Source of the DNA: Escarpia spicata
Lineage: Eukaryota > Annelida > Polychaeta > Sabellida > Siboglinidae
Direction of reading: 5' to 3'
Length of the DNA: 64,000 bases
NCBI GenBank assembly: GCA_963995525.1
Contig: CAXEFP010000001.1
Span: 1,578,201-1,642,200 of the forward strand
The notes below the pieces were generated by a model, which had not been told where the DNA came from, did no database searches, and saw nothing but the letters and a program-made list of their open reading frames with translations. The position numbers were made by a program, and so were the translations under genes. Positions 38,801-53,100 of the stretch are shown one piece after another. Each line of letters begins with the position of its first letter. Position 1 is the first letter of the stretch.

Positions 38801-40391
38801 GGGGTTAATCTAGTTATGTGTGTAGCTTGATATCAATCTACCCTTCGTGAAGATTTGTAACATGCAAAACATCTATTTGGGGTAAGACCACATTAAGGAT
38901 CCTTCCGCCAAAAAAAGTGCACTACAAATACCGTTTTGCTGTGATATGCATTAATTTTTTTCGAACATTTTGACATGGGACATGTTTGTCTCGTGAGTAC
39001 TGAATGTACTGCTGCTTTAGACAAGATAAAACATCAAATGGGGATGAGTTTTCACACCTATAACTTACGTAATATGTTCTTGTAACTTACGTGACGGGGA
39101 TAAAACGGTAAAATGCATTCCCATTTGGGGTTAATCTAGTTATGTGTGTAGCTTGATATCAATCTAGCCTTCGTGAAGATTTGTAACGTGCAAAACATCT
39201 ATTTGGGGTAAGACCACATTAAAGATCCTTCCGCCGAAAAAAGTGCACTACAAATACCGTTTTGCTGTGATATGCATTAATTTTTTTCGAACACTTTGAT
39301 ATGGGACATGTTTGTCTCGTGAGTACTGAAGGTACTGCTGCTTTAGACAAGAAAAAACTTCAAATGGGGATGAGTTTTCACACCTATAACTTACGTAATA
39401 TGTTCTTGTAACTTACGTGACGGGGATAAAACGGTAACATGCATTCCCATTTGGGGTTAATCTAGTTATGTGTGTAGCTTGATATCAATCTAGCCTTCGT
39501 GAAGATTTGTAACATGCAAAACATATATTTGGGGTAAGACCACATTAAGGATCCTTCCGCCGAAAAAACTGCACTACAAATACCGTTTTGCTGTGATATG
39601 CATTAATTTTTTTCGAACATTTTGACATGGGACATGTTTGTCTCGTGAGTACTGAATGTACTGCTGCTTTAGACAAGATAAAACATCAAATGGGGATGAG
39701 TTTTCACACCTATAACTTACGTAATATGTTCTTGTAACTTACGTGACGGGGATAAAACGGTAACATGCATTCCCATTTGGGGTTAATCTAGTTATGTGTG
39801 TAGCTTGATATCAATCTACCCTTCGTGAAGATTTGTAACATGCAAAACATATATTTGGGGTAAGACCACATTAAGGATCCTTCCGCCGAAAAAAGTGCAC
39901 TACAAATACCGTTTTGCTGTGATTTGCATTAATTTTTTTCGAAAACTTTGATATGGGACATGTTTGTCTCGTGAGTACTGAAGGTACTGCTGCTTTAGAC
40001 AAGAAAAAACTTCAAATGGGGATGAGTTTTCACACCTATAACTTACGTAATATGTTCTTGTAACTTACGTGACGGGGATAAAACGGTAACATGCATTCCC
40101 ATTTGGGGTTAATCTAGTTATGTGTGTAGCTTGATATCAATCTACCCTTCGTGAAGAATTGTAACATGCAAAACATATATTTGGGTAAGACCACATTAAG
40201 GATCCTTCCGCCGAAAAAAGTGCACTACAAATACCGTTTTGCTGTGATATGCATTAATTTTTTTCGAACATTTTGACATGGGACATGTTTGTCTCGTGAG
40301 TACTGAATGTACTGCTGCTTTAGACAAGATAAAACATCAAATGGGGATGAGTTTTCACACCTATAACTTACGTAATATGTTCTTGTAACTT
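35833..40391 (+). repeat. Monomers 111-124: C B I B C B D E E K E J G B
   Basis: Starts are 35833 C, 36159 B, 36484 I, 36810 B, 37134 C, 37460 B, 37785 D, 38111 E, 38437 E, 38763 K, 39089 E, 39415 J, 39741 G and 40067 B. I see no adjacent duplicate of this stretch, but its E K E J G run is the same order as at 45929 and 48211. Several copies have private changes (ACATCCATTC at 36159, a 1-bp deletion GATAAACATC at 37071, CGTCACGGGG at 38437, GTAAAATGC at 39089), so it has drifted more than its neighbours. The CCGCCAAAA mark in K at 38763 is shared with the chimera at 47885. Confidence 0.82.
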
Positions 40392-42996
40392 ACGTGACGG
40401 GGATAAAACGGTAACATGCATTCCCATTTGGGGTTAATCTAGTTATGTGTGTAGCTTGATATCAATCTTGCCTTCGTGAAGATTTGTAACATGCAAAACA
40501 TATATTTGGGGTAAGACCACATTAAAGATCCTTCCGCCGAAAAAAGTGCACTACAAATACAGTTTTGCTGTGATATGCATTAATTTTTTTCGAACATTTT
40601 GACATGGGACATGTTTGTCTCGTGAGTACTGAATGTACTGCTGCTTTAGACAAGATAAAACATCAAATGGGGATGAGTTTTCACACCTATAACTTACGTA
40701 ATATGTTCTTGTAACTTACGTGACGGGGATAAAACGGTAACATGCATTCCCATTTGGGGTTAATCTAGTTATGTGTGTAGCTTGATATCAATCTAGCCTT
40801 CGTGAAGATTTGTAACATGCAAAACATATATTTGGGGTAAGACCACAGTAAGGATCCTTCCGCCGAAAAAAGTGCACTACAAATACCGTTTTGCTGTGAT
40901 ATGCATTAATTTTTTTCGAACATTTTGACATGGGACATGTTTGTCTCGTGAGTACTGAATGTACTGCTGCTTTGGACAAGATAAAACATCAAATGGGGAT
41001 GAGTTTTCACACCTATAACTTACGTAATATGTTCTTGTAACTTACGTGACGGGGATAAAACGGTAACATGCATTCCCATTTGGGGTTAATCTAGTTATGT
41101 GTGTAGCTTGATATCAATCTACCCTTCGTGAAGATTTGTAACATGCAAAACATCTATTTGGGTAAGACCACATTAAGGATCCTTCCGCCGAAAAAAGTGC
41201 ACTACAAATACCGTTTTGCTGTGATATGCATTAATTTTTTTCGAACATTTTGACATGGGACATGTTTGTCTCGTGAGTACTGAATGTACTGCTGCTTTAG
41301 ACAAGATAAAACATCAAATGGGGATGAGTTTTCACACCTATAACTTACGTAATATGTTCTTGTAACTTACGTGACGGGGATAAAACGGTAACATGCATTC
41401 CCATTTGGGGTTAATCTAGTTATGTGTGTAGCTTGATATCAATCTTGCCTTCGTGAAGATTTGTAACATGCAAAACATATATTTTGGGTAAGACCACATT
41501 AAATATCCTTCCGCCGAAAAAAGTGCATTACAAATACCGTTTTGCTGTGATATGCATTAATTTTTTTCGAACACTTTGATATGGGACATGTTTGTCTCGT
41601 GAGTACTGAAGGTACTGCTGCTTTAGACAAGATAAAACATCAAATGGGGATGAGTTTTCACACCTATAACTTACCTAATATGTTATTGTAACTTACGTGA
41701 CGGGGATAAAACGGTAACATGCATTCCCATTTGGGGTTAATCTAGTTATGTGTGTAGCTTGATATCAATCTAGCCTTCGTGAAGATTTGTAACGTGCAAA
41801 ACATCTATTTGGGGTAAGACCACATTAAAGATCCTTCCGCCGAAAAAAGTGCACTAGAAATACCGTTTTGCTGTGATATGCATTAATTTTTTTCGAACAC
41901 TTTGATATGGGACATGTTTGTCTCGTGAGTACTGAAGGTACTGCTGCTTTAGACAAGAAAAAACTTCAAATGGGGATGAGTTTTCACACCTATAACTTAC
42001 GTAATATGTTCTTGTTACTTACGTGACGGGGATAAAACGGTAACATGCATTCCCATTTGGGGTTAATCTAGTGATGTGTGTAGCTTGATATCAATCTACC
42101 CTTCGTGAAGATTTGTAACATGCAAAACATCTATTTGGGGTAAGACCACATTAAGGATCCTTCCGCCGAAAAAAGTTCACTACAAATACCGTTTTGCTGT
42201 GATATGCATTAATTTTTTTCGAACATTTTGACATGGGACATGTTTGTCTCGTGAGTACTGAATGTACTGCTGCTTTAGACAAGATAAAACATCAAATGGG
42301 GATGAGTTTTCACACCTATAACTTACGTAATATGTTCTTGTAACTTACGTGACGGGGATAAAACGGTAACATGCATTCCCATTTGGGGTTAATCTAGTTA
42401 TGTGTGTAGCTTGATATCAATCTAGCCTTCGTGAAGATTTGTAACGTGCAAAACATCTATTTGGGGTAAGACCACATTAAAGATCCTTCCGCCGAAAAAA
42501 GTGCACTACAAATACCGTTTTGCTGTGATATGCATTAATTTTTTTCGAACACTTTGATATGGACATGTTTGTCTCGTGAGTACTGAAGGTACTGCTGCTT
42601 TAGACAAGAAAAAACTTCAAATGGGGATGAGTTTTCACACCTATAACTTACGTAATATGTTCTTGTAACTTACGTGACGGGGATAAAACGGTAACATGCA
42701 TTCCCATTTGGGGTTAATCTAGTTATGTGTGTAGCTTGATATCAATCTAGCCTTCGTGAAGATTTGTAACATGCAAAACATCTATTTGGGTAAGACCACA
42801 TTAAGGATCCTTCCGCCGAAAAAAGTGCACTACAAATACCGTTTTGCTGTGATATGCATTAATTTTTTTCGAACATTTTGACATGGGACATGTTTGTCTC
42901 GTGAGTACTGAATGTACTGCTGCTTTAGACAAGATAAAACATCAAATGGGGATGAGTTTTCACACCTATAACTTACGTAATATGTTCTTGTAACTT
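40392..42996 (+). repeat. 8-monomer HOR I A B D E K E B', first copy
   Basis: Starts are 40392 I, 40718 A, 41044 B, 41369 D, 41695 E, 42021 K, 42347 E and 42672 B' (a B copy with TAGCC). The block repeats at once at an offset of 2605 bp. Shared private marks are TACAGTTTT in I, ATATATTT in A, TTATTG in D, ACTAGAAAT and TTGTTACTT in E, and GTTCAC in K. Differences noticed are GTGATG in K at 42021 and a 1-bp deletion in the E at 42347. Confidence 0.91.
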
Positions 42997-45602
42997 ACGT
43001 GACGGGGATAAAACGGTAACATGCATTCCCATTTGGGGTTAATCTAGTTATGTGTGTAGCTTGATATCAATCTTGCCTTCGTGAAGATTTGTAACATGCA
43101 AAACATATATTTGGGGTAAGACCACATTAAAGATCCTTCCGCCGAAAAAAGTGCACTACAAATACAGTTTTGCTGTGATATGCATTAATTTTTTTCGAAC
43201 ATTTTGACATGGGACATGTTTGTCTCGTGAGTACTGAATGTACTGCTGCTTTAGACAAGATAAAACATCAAATGGGGATGAGTTTTCACACCTATAACTT
43301 ACGTAATATGTTCTTGTAACTTACGTGACGGGGATAAAACGGTAACATGCATTCCCATTTGGGGTTAATCTAGTTATGTGTGTAGCTTGATATCAATCTA
43401 GCCTTCGTGAAGATTTGTAACATGCAAAACATATATTTGGGGTAAGACCACAGTAAGGATCCTTCCGCCGAAAAAAGTGCACTACAAATACCGTTTTGCT
43501 GTGATATGCATTAATTTTTTTCGAACATTTTGACATGGGACATGTTTGTCTCGTGAGTACTGAATGTACTGCTGCTTTGGACAAGATAAAACATCAAATG
43601 GGGATGAGTTTTCACACCTATAACTTACGTAATATGTTCTTGTAACTTACGTGACGGGGATAAAACGGTAACATGCATTCCCATTTGGGGTTAATCTAGT
43701 TATGTGTGTAGCTTGATATCAATCTACCCTTCGTGAAGATTTGTAACATGCAAAACATCTATTTGGGTAAGACCACATTAAGGATCCTTCCGCCGAAAAA
43801 AGTGCACTACAAATACCGTTTTGCTGTGATATGCATTAATTTTTTTCGAACATTTTGACATGGGACATGTTTGTCTCGTGAGTACTGAATGTACTGCTGC
43901 TTTAGACAAGATAAAACATCAAATGGGGATGAGTTTTCACACCTATAACTTACGTAATATGTTCTTGTAACTTACGTGACGGGGATAAAACGGTAACATG
44001 CATTCCCATTTGGGGTTAATCTAGTTATGTGTGTAGCTTGATATCAATCTTGCCTTCGTGAAGATTTGTAACATGCAAAACATATATTTTGGGTAAGACC
44101 ACATTAAATATCCTTCCGCCGAAAAAAGTGCATTACAAATACCGTTTTGCTGTGATATGCATTAATTTTTTTCGAACACTTTGATATGGGACATGTTTGT
44201 CTCGTGAGTACTGAAGGTACTGCTGCTTTAGACAAGATAAAACATCAAATGGGGATGAGTTTTCACACCTATAACTTACCTAATATGTTATTGTAACTTA
44301 CGTGACGGGGATAAAACGGTAACATGCATTCCCATTTGGGGTTAATCTAGTTATGTGTGTAGCTTGATATCAATCTAGCCTTCGTGAAGATTTGTAACGT
44401 GCAAAACATCTATTTGGGGTAAGACCACATTAAAGATCCTTCCGCCGAAAAAAGTGCACTAGAAATACCGTTTTGCTGTGATATGCATTAATTTTTTTCG
44501 AACACTTTGATATGGGACATGTTTGTCTCGTGAGTACTGAAGGTACTGCTGCTTTAGACAAGAAAAAACTTCAAATGGGGATGAGTTTTCACACCTATAA
44601 CTTACGTAATATGTTCTTGTTACTTACGTGACGGGGATAAAACGGTAACATGCATTCCCATTTGGGGTTAATCTAGTTATGTGTGTAGCTTGATATCAAT
44701 CTACCCTTCGTGAAGATTTGTAACATGCAAAACATCTATTTGGGGTAAGACCACATTAAGGATCCTTCCGCCGAAAAAAGTTCACTACAAATACCGTTTT
44801 GCTGTGATATGCATTAATTTTTTTCGAACATTTTGACATGGGACATGTTTGTCTCGTGAGTACTGAATGTACTGCTGCTTTAGACAAGATAAAACATCAA
44901 ATGGGGATGAGTTTTCACACCTATAACTTACGTAATATGTTCTTGTAACTTACGTGACGGGGATAAAACGGTAACATGCATTCCCATTTGGGGTTAATCT
45001 AGTTATGTGTGTAGCTTGATATCAATCTAGCCTTCGTGAAGATTTGTAACGTGCAAAACATCTATTTGGGGTAAGACCACATTAAAGATCCTTCCGCCGA
45101 AAAAAGTGCACTACAAATACCGTTTTGCTGTGATATGCATTAATTTTTTTCGAACACTTTGATATGGGACATGTTTGTCTCGTGAGTACTGAAGGTACTG
45201 CTGCTTTAGACAAGAAAAAACTTCAAATGGGGATGAGTTTTCACACCTATAACTTACGTAATATGTTCTTGTAACTTACGTGACGGGGATAAAACGGTAA
45301 CATGCATTCCCATTTGGGGTTAATCTAGTTATGTGTGTAGCTTGATATCAATCTAGCCTTCGTGAAGATTTGTAACATGCAAAACATCTATTTGGGTAAG
45401 ACCACATTAAGGATCCTTCCGCCGAAAAAAGTGCACTACAAATACCGTTTTGCTGTGATATGCATTAATTTTTTTCGAACATTTTGACATGGGACATGTT
45501 TGTCTCGTGAGTACTGAATGTACTGCTGCTTTAGACAAGATAAAACATCAAATGGGGATGAGTTTTCACACCTATAACTTACGTAATATGTTCTTGTAAC
45601 TT
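42997..45602 (+). repeat. 8-monomer HOR I A B D E K E B', second copy
   Basis: Starts are 42997 I, 43323 A, 43649 B, 43974 D, 44300 E, 44626 K, 44952 E and 45278 B'. It is nearly identical to 40392-42996. After it the series continues D E K E, so a further partial turn lacking I, A and B follows. Confidence 0.91.
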
Positions 45603-47884
45603 ACGTGACGGGGATAAAACGGTAACATGCATTCCCATTTGGGGTTAATCTAGTTATGTGTGTAGCTTGATATCAATCTTGCCTTCGTGAAGATTTGTAA
45701 CATGCAAAACATATATTTTGGGTAAGACCACATTAAATATCCTTCCGCCGAAAAAAGTGCATTACAAATACCGTTTTGCTGTGATATGCATTAATTTTTT
45801 TCGAACACTTTGATATGGGACATGTTTGTCTCGTGAGTACTGAAGGTACTGCTGCTTTAGACAAGATAAAACATCAAATGGGGATGAGTTTTCACACCTA
45901 TAACTTACCTAATATGTTATTGTAACTTACGTGACGGGGATAAAACGGTAACATGCATTCCCATTTGGGGTTAATCTAGTTATGTGTGTAGCTTGATATC
46001 AATCTAGCCTTCGTGAAGATTTGTAACGTGCAAAACATCTATTTGGGGTAAGACCACATTAAAGATCCTTCCGCCGAAAAAAGTGCACTACAAATACCGT
46101 TTTGCTGTGATATGCATTAATTTTTTTCGAACACTTTGATATGGGACATGTTTGTCTCGTGAGTACTGAAGGTACTGCTGCTTTAGACAAGAAAAAACTT
46201 CAAATGGGGATGAGTTTTCACACCTATAACTTACGTAATATGTTCTTGTAACTTACGTGACGGGGATAAAACGGTAACATGCATTCCCATTTGGGGTTAA
46301 TCTAGTTATGTGTGTAGCTTGATATCAATCTACCCTTCGTGAAGATTTGTAACATGCAAAACATCTATTTGGGGTAAGACCACATTAAGGATCCTTCCGC
46401 CGAAAAAAGTGCACTACAAATACCGTTTTGCTGTGATATGCATTAATTTTTTTCGAACATTTTGACATGGGACATGTTTGTCTCGTGAGTACAGAATGTA
46501 CTGCTGCTTTAGACAAGATAAAACATCAAATGGGGATGAGTTTTCACACCTATAACTTACGTAATATGTTCTTGTAACTTACGTGACGGGGATAAAACGG
46601 TAACATGCATTCCCATTTGGGGTTAATCTAGTTATGTGTGTAGCTTGATATCAATCTAGCCTTCGTGAAGATTTGTAACGTGCAAAACATCTATTTGGGG
46701 TAAGACCACATTAAAGATCCTTCCGCCGAAAAAAGTGCACTACAAATACCGTTTTGCTGTGATAGGCATTAATTTTTTTCGAACACTTTGATATGGGACA
46801 TGTTTGTCTCGTGAGTACTGAAGGTACTGCTGCTTTAGACAAGAAAAAACTTCAAATGGGGATGAGTTTTCACACCTATAACTTACGTAATATGTTCTTG
46901 TAACTTACGTGACGGGGATAAAACGGTAACATGCATTCCCATTTGGGGTTAATCTAGTTATGTGTGTAGCTTGATATCAATCTAGCCTTCGTGAAGATTT
47001 GTAACATGCAAAACATATATTTGGGGTAAGACCACATTAAGGATCCTTCCGCCGAAAAAACTGCACTACAAATACCGTTTTGCTGTGATATGCATTAATT
47101 TTTTTCGAACATTTTGACATGGGACATGTTTGTCTCGTGAGTACTGAATGTACTGCTGCTTTAGACAAGATAAAACATCAAATGGGGATGAGTTTTCACA
47201 CCTATAACTTACGTAATATGTTCTTGTAACTTACGTGACGGGGATAAAACGGTAACATGCATTCCCATTTGGGGTTAATCTAGTTATGTGTGTAGCTTGA
47301 TATCAATCTACCCTTCGTGAAGATTTGTAACATGCAAAACATATATTTGGGGTAAGACCACATTAAGGATCCTTCCGCCGAAAAAAGTGCACTACAAATA
47401 CCGTTTTGCTGTGATTTGCATTAATTTTTTTCGAAAACTTTGATATGGGACATGTTTGTCTCGTGAGTACTGAAGGTACTGCTGCTTTAGACAAGAAAAA
47501 ACTTCAAATGGGGATGAGTTTTCACACCTATAACTTACGTAATATGTTCTTGTAACTTACGTGACGGGGATAAAACGGTAACATGCATTCCCATTTGGGG
47601 TTAATCTAGTTATGTGTGTAGCTTGATATCAATCTAGCCTTCGTGAAGATTTGTAACGTGCAAAACATCTATTTGGGGTAAGACCACATTAAAGATCATT
47701 CCGCCGAAAAAAGTGCACTACAAATACCGTTTTGCTGTGATATACATTAATTTGTTTCGAACACTTTGATATGGGACATGTTTGTCTCGTGAGTACTGAA
47801 GGTACTGCTGCTTTAGACAAGAAAAAACTTCAAATGGGGATGAGTTTTCACACCTATAACTTACGTAATATGTTCTTGTAACTT
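45603..47884 (+). repeat. 7-monomer HOR D E K E J G C, first copy
   Basis: Starts are 45603 D, 45929 E, 46255 K, 46581 E, 46907 J, 47233 G and 47559 C. E to C repeats at 48211-50166, an offset of 2282 bp. Shared private marks are GTACAGAATG in K and GATAGGCATT in the second E. I saw no difference between the two E-to-C stretches by eye. Confidence 0.91.
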
Positions 47885-50166
47885 ACGTGACGGGGATAAA
47901 ACGGTAACATGCATTCCCATTTGGGGTTAATCTAGTTATGTGTGTAGCTTGATATCAATCTACCCTTCGTGAAGATTTGTAACATGCAAAACATCTATTT
48001 GGGGTAAGACCACATTAAGGATCCTTCCGCCAAAAAAAGTGCACTACAAATACCGTTTTGCTGTGATATGCATTAATTTTTTTCGAACACTTTGATATGG
48101 GACATGTTTGTCTCGTGAGTACTGAAGGTACTGCTGCTTTAGACAAGATAAAACATCAAATGGGGATGAGTTTTCACACCTATAACTTACCTAATATGTT
48201 ATTGTAACTTACGTGACGGGGATAAAACGGTAACATGCATTCCCATTTGGGGTTAATCTAGTTATGTGTGTAGCTTGATATCAATCTAGCCTTCGTGAAG
48301 ATTTGTAACGTGCAAAACATCTATTTGGGGTAAGACCACATTAAAGATCCTTCCGCCGAAAAAAGTGCACTACAAATACCGTTTTGCTGTGATATGCATT
48401 AATTTTTTTCGAACACTTTGATATGGGACATGTTTGTCTCGTGAGTACTGAAGGTACTGCTGCTTTAGACAAGAAAAAACTTCAAATGGGGATGAGTTTT
48501 CACACCTATAACTTACGTAATATGTTCTTGTAACTTACGTGACGGGGATAAAACGGTAACATGCATTCCCATTTGGGGTTAATCTAGTTATGTGTGTAGC
48601 TTGATATCAATCTACCCTTCGTGAAGATTTGTAACATGCAAAACATCTATTTGGGGTAAGACCACATTAAGGATCCTTCCGCCGAAAAAAGTGCACTACA
48701 AATACCGTTTTGCTGTGATATGCATTAATTTTTTTCGAACATTTTGACATGGGACATGTTTGTCTCGTGAGTACAGAATGTACTGCTGCTTTAGACAAGA
48801 TAAAACATCAAATGGGGATGAGTTTTCACACCTATAACTTACGTAATATGTTCTTGTAACTTACGTGACGGGGATAAAACGGTAACATGCATTCCCATTT
48901 GGGGTTAATCTAGTTATGTGTGTAGCTTGATATCAATCTAGCCTTCGTGAAGATTTGTAACGTGCAAAACATCTATTTGGGGTAAGACCACATTAAAGAT
49001 CCTTCCGCCGAAAAAAGTGCACTACAAATACCGTTTTGCTGTGATAGGCATTAATTTTTTTCGAACACTTTGATATGGGACATGTTTGTCTCGTGAGTAC
49101 TGAAGGTACTGCTGCTTTAGACAAGAAAAAACTTCAAATGGGGATGAGTTTTCACACCTATAACTTACGTAATATGTTCTTGTAACTTACGTGACGGGGA
49201 TAAAACGGTAACATGCATTCCCATTTGGGGTTAATCTAGTTATGTGTGTAGCTTGATATCAATCTAGCCTTCGTGAAGATTTGTAACATGCAAAACATAT
49301 ATTTGGGGTAAGACCACATTAAGGATCCTTCCGCCGAAAAAACTGCACTACAAATACCGTTTTGCTGTGATATGCATTAATTTTTTTCGAACATTTTGAC
49401 ATGGGACATGTTTGTCTCGTGAGTACTGAATGTACTGCTGCTTTAGACAAGATAAAACATCAAATGGGGATGAGTTTTCACACCTATAACTTACGTAATA
49501 TGTTCTTGTAACTTACGTGACGGGGATAAAACGGTAACATGCATTCCCATTTGGGGTTAATCTAGTTATGTGTGTAGCTTGATATCAATCTACCCTTCGT
49601 GAAGATTTGTAACATGCAAAACATATATTTGGGGTAAGACCACATTAAGGATCCTTCCGCCGAAAAAAGTGCACTACAAATACCGTTTTGCTGTGATTTG
49701 CATTAATTTTTTTCGAAAACTTTGATATGGGACATGTTTGTCTCGTGAGTACTGAAGGTACTGCTGCTTTAGACAAGAAAAAACTTCAAATGGGGATGAG
49801 TTTTCACACCTATAACTTACGTAATATGTTCTTGTAACTTACGTGACGGGGATAAAACGGTAACATGCATTCCCATTTGGGGTTAATCTAGTTATGTGTG
49901 TAGCTTGATATCAATCTAGCCTTCGTGAAGATTTGTAACGTGCAAAACATCTATTTGGGGTAAGACCACATTAAAGATCATTCCGCCGAAAAAAGTGCAC
50001 TACAAATACCGTTTTGCTGTGATATACATTAATTTGTTTCGAACACTTTGATATGGGACATGTTTGTCTCGTGAGTACTGAAGGTACTGCTGCTTTAGAC
50101 AAGAAAAAACTTCAAATGGGGATGAGTTTTCACACCTATAACTTACGTAATATGTTCTTGTAACTT
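47885..50166 (+). repeat. 7-monomer HOR, second copy, opened by a K/D chimera
   Basis: Starts are 47885 K/D chimera, 48211 E, 48537 K, 48863 E, 49189 J, 49515 G and 49841 C. In the first unit the K-like 5' half carries CCGCCAAAA, and the 3' half has the D sites (GATAAAAC, CTTACCTAAT, TTATTG) seen in the D unit at 45603. This is what a tandem duplication made by unequal crossover should leave at its internal junction. Confidence 0.9.
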
Positions 50167-53100
50167 ACGTGACGGGGATAAAACGGTAACATGCATTCCC
50201 ATTTGGGGTTAATCTAGTTATGTGTGTAGCTTGATATCAATCTACCCTTCGTGAAGATTTGTAACATGCAAAACATCTATTTGGGTAAGACCACATTAAG
50301 GATCCTTCCGCCGAAAAAAGTGCACTACAAATACCGTTTTGCTGTGATATGCATTAATTTTTTTCGAACATTTTGACATGGGACATGTTTGTCTCGTGAG
50401 TACTGAATGTACTGCTGCTTTAGACAAGATAAAACATCAAATGGGGATGAGTTTTCACACCTATAACTTACGTAATATGTTCTTGTAACTTACGTGACGG
50501 GGATAAAACGGTAACATGCATTCCCATTTGGGGTTAATCTAGTTATGTGTGTAGCTTGATATCAATCTTGCCTTCGTGAAGATTTGTAACATGCAAAACA
50601 TATATTTGGGGTAAGACCACATTAAAGATCCTTCCGCCGAAAAAAGTGCACTACAAATACCGTTTTGCTGTGATATGCATTAATTTTTTTCGAACATTTT
50701 GACATGGGACATGTTTGTCTCGTGAGTACTGAATGTACTGCTGCTTTAGACAAGATAAAACATCAAATGGGGATGAGTTTTCACACCTATAACTTACGTA
50801 ATATGTTCTTGTAACTTACGTGACGGGGATAAAACGGTAACATGCATTCCCATTTGGGGTTAATCTAGTTATGTGTGTAGCTTGATATCAATCTAGCCTT
50901 CGTGAAGATTTGTAACATGCAAAACATCTATTTGGGGTAAGACCACAGTAAGGATCCTTCCGCCGAAAAAAGTGCACTACAAATACCGTTTTGCTGTGAT
51001 ATGCATTAATTTTTTTCGAACATTTTGACATGGGACATGTTTGTCTCGTGAGTACTGAATGTACTGCTGCTTTGGACAAGATAAAACATCAAATGGGGAT
51101 GAGTTTTCACACCTATAACTTACGTAATATGTTCTTGTAACTTACGTGACGGGGATAAAACGGTAACATGCATTCCCATTTGGGGTTAATCTAGTTATGT
51201 GTGTAGCTTGATATCAATCTACCCTTCGTGAAGATTTGTAACATGCAAAACATCTATTTGGGTAAGACCACATTAAGGATCCTTCCGCCGAAAAAAGTGC
51301 ACTACAAATACCGTTTTGCTGTGATATGCATTAATTTGTTTCGAACATTTTGACATGGGACATGTTTGTCTCGTGAGTACTGAATGTACTGCTGCTTTAG
51401 ACAAGATAAAACATCAAATGGGGATGAGTTTTCACACCTATAACTTACGTAATATGTTCTTGTAACTTACGTGACGGGGATAAAACGGTAACATGCATTC
51501 CCATTTGGGGTTAATCTAGTTATGTGTGTAGCTTGATATCAATCTTGCCTTCGTGAAGATTTGTAACATGCAAAACATATATTTTGGGTAAGACCACATT
51601 AAATATCCTTCCGCCGAAAAAAGTGCATTACAAATACCGTTTTGCTGTGATATGCATTAATTTTTTTCGAACACTTTGATATGGGACATGTTTGTCTCGT
51701 GAGTACTGAAGGTACTGCTGCTTTAGACAAGATAAAACATCAAGTGGGGATGAGTTTTCACACCTATAACTTACGTAATATGTTCTTGTAACTTACGTGA
51801 CGGGGATAAAACGGTAACATGCATTCCCATTTGGGGTTAATCTAGTTATGTGTGTAGCTTGATATCAATCTACCCTTCGTGAAGATTTGTAACATGCAAA
51901 ACATCTATTTGGGGTAAGACCACATTAAGGATCCTTCCGCCGAAAAAAGTGCACTACAAATACCGTTTTGCTGTGATATGCATTAATTTTTTTCGAACAT
52001 TTTGACATGGGACATGTTTGTCTCGTGAGTACTGAATGTACTGCTGCTTTAGACAAGATAAAACATCAAATGGGGATGAGTTTTCACACCTATAACTTAC
52101 GTAATATGTTCTTGTAACTTACGTGACGGGGATAAAACGGTAACATGCATTCCCATTTGGGGTTAATCTAGTTATGTGTGTAGCTTGATATCAATCTACC
52201 CTTCGTGAAGATTTGTAACATGCAAAACATCTATTTGGGGTAAGACCACATTAAGGATCCTTCCGCCGAAAAAAGTGCACTACAAATACCGTTTTGCTGT
52301 GATATGCATTAATTTTTTTCGAACATTTTGACATGGGACATGTTTGTCTCGTGAGTACTGAATGTACTGCTGCTTTAGACAAGATAAAACATCAAATGGG
52401 GATGAGTTTTCACACCTATAACTTACGTAATATGTTCTTGTAACTTACGTGACGGGGATAAAACGGTAACATGCATTCCCATTTGGGGTTAATCTAGTTA
52501 TGTGTGTAGCTTGATATCAATCTAGCCTTCGTGAAGATTTGTAACGTGCAAAACATCTATTTGGGGTAAGACCACATTAAAGATCCTTCCGCCGAAAAAA
52601 GTGCACTACAAATACCGTTTTGCTGTGATATGCATTAATTTTTTTCGAACACTTTTATATGGGACATGTTTGTCTCGTGAGTACTGAAGGTACTGCTGCT
52701 TTAGACAAGAAAAAACTTCAAATGGGGATGAGTTTTCACACCTATAACTTACGTAATATGTTCTTGTAACTTACGTGACGGGGATAAAACGGTAACATGC
52801 ATTCCCATTTGGGGTTAATCTAGTTATGTGTGTAGCTTGATATCAATCTACCCTTCGTGAAGATTTGTAACATGCAAAACATCTATTTGGGTAAGACCAC
52901 ATTAAGGATCCTTCCGCCGAAAAAAGTGCACTACAAATACCGTTTTGCTGTGATATGCATTAATTTTTTTCGAACATTTTGACATGGGACATGTTTGTCT
53001 CGTGAGTACTGAATGTACTGCTGCTTTAGACAAGATAAAACATCAAATGGGGATGAGTTTTCACACCTATAACTTACGTAATATGTTCTTGTAACTTACG

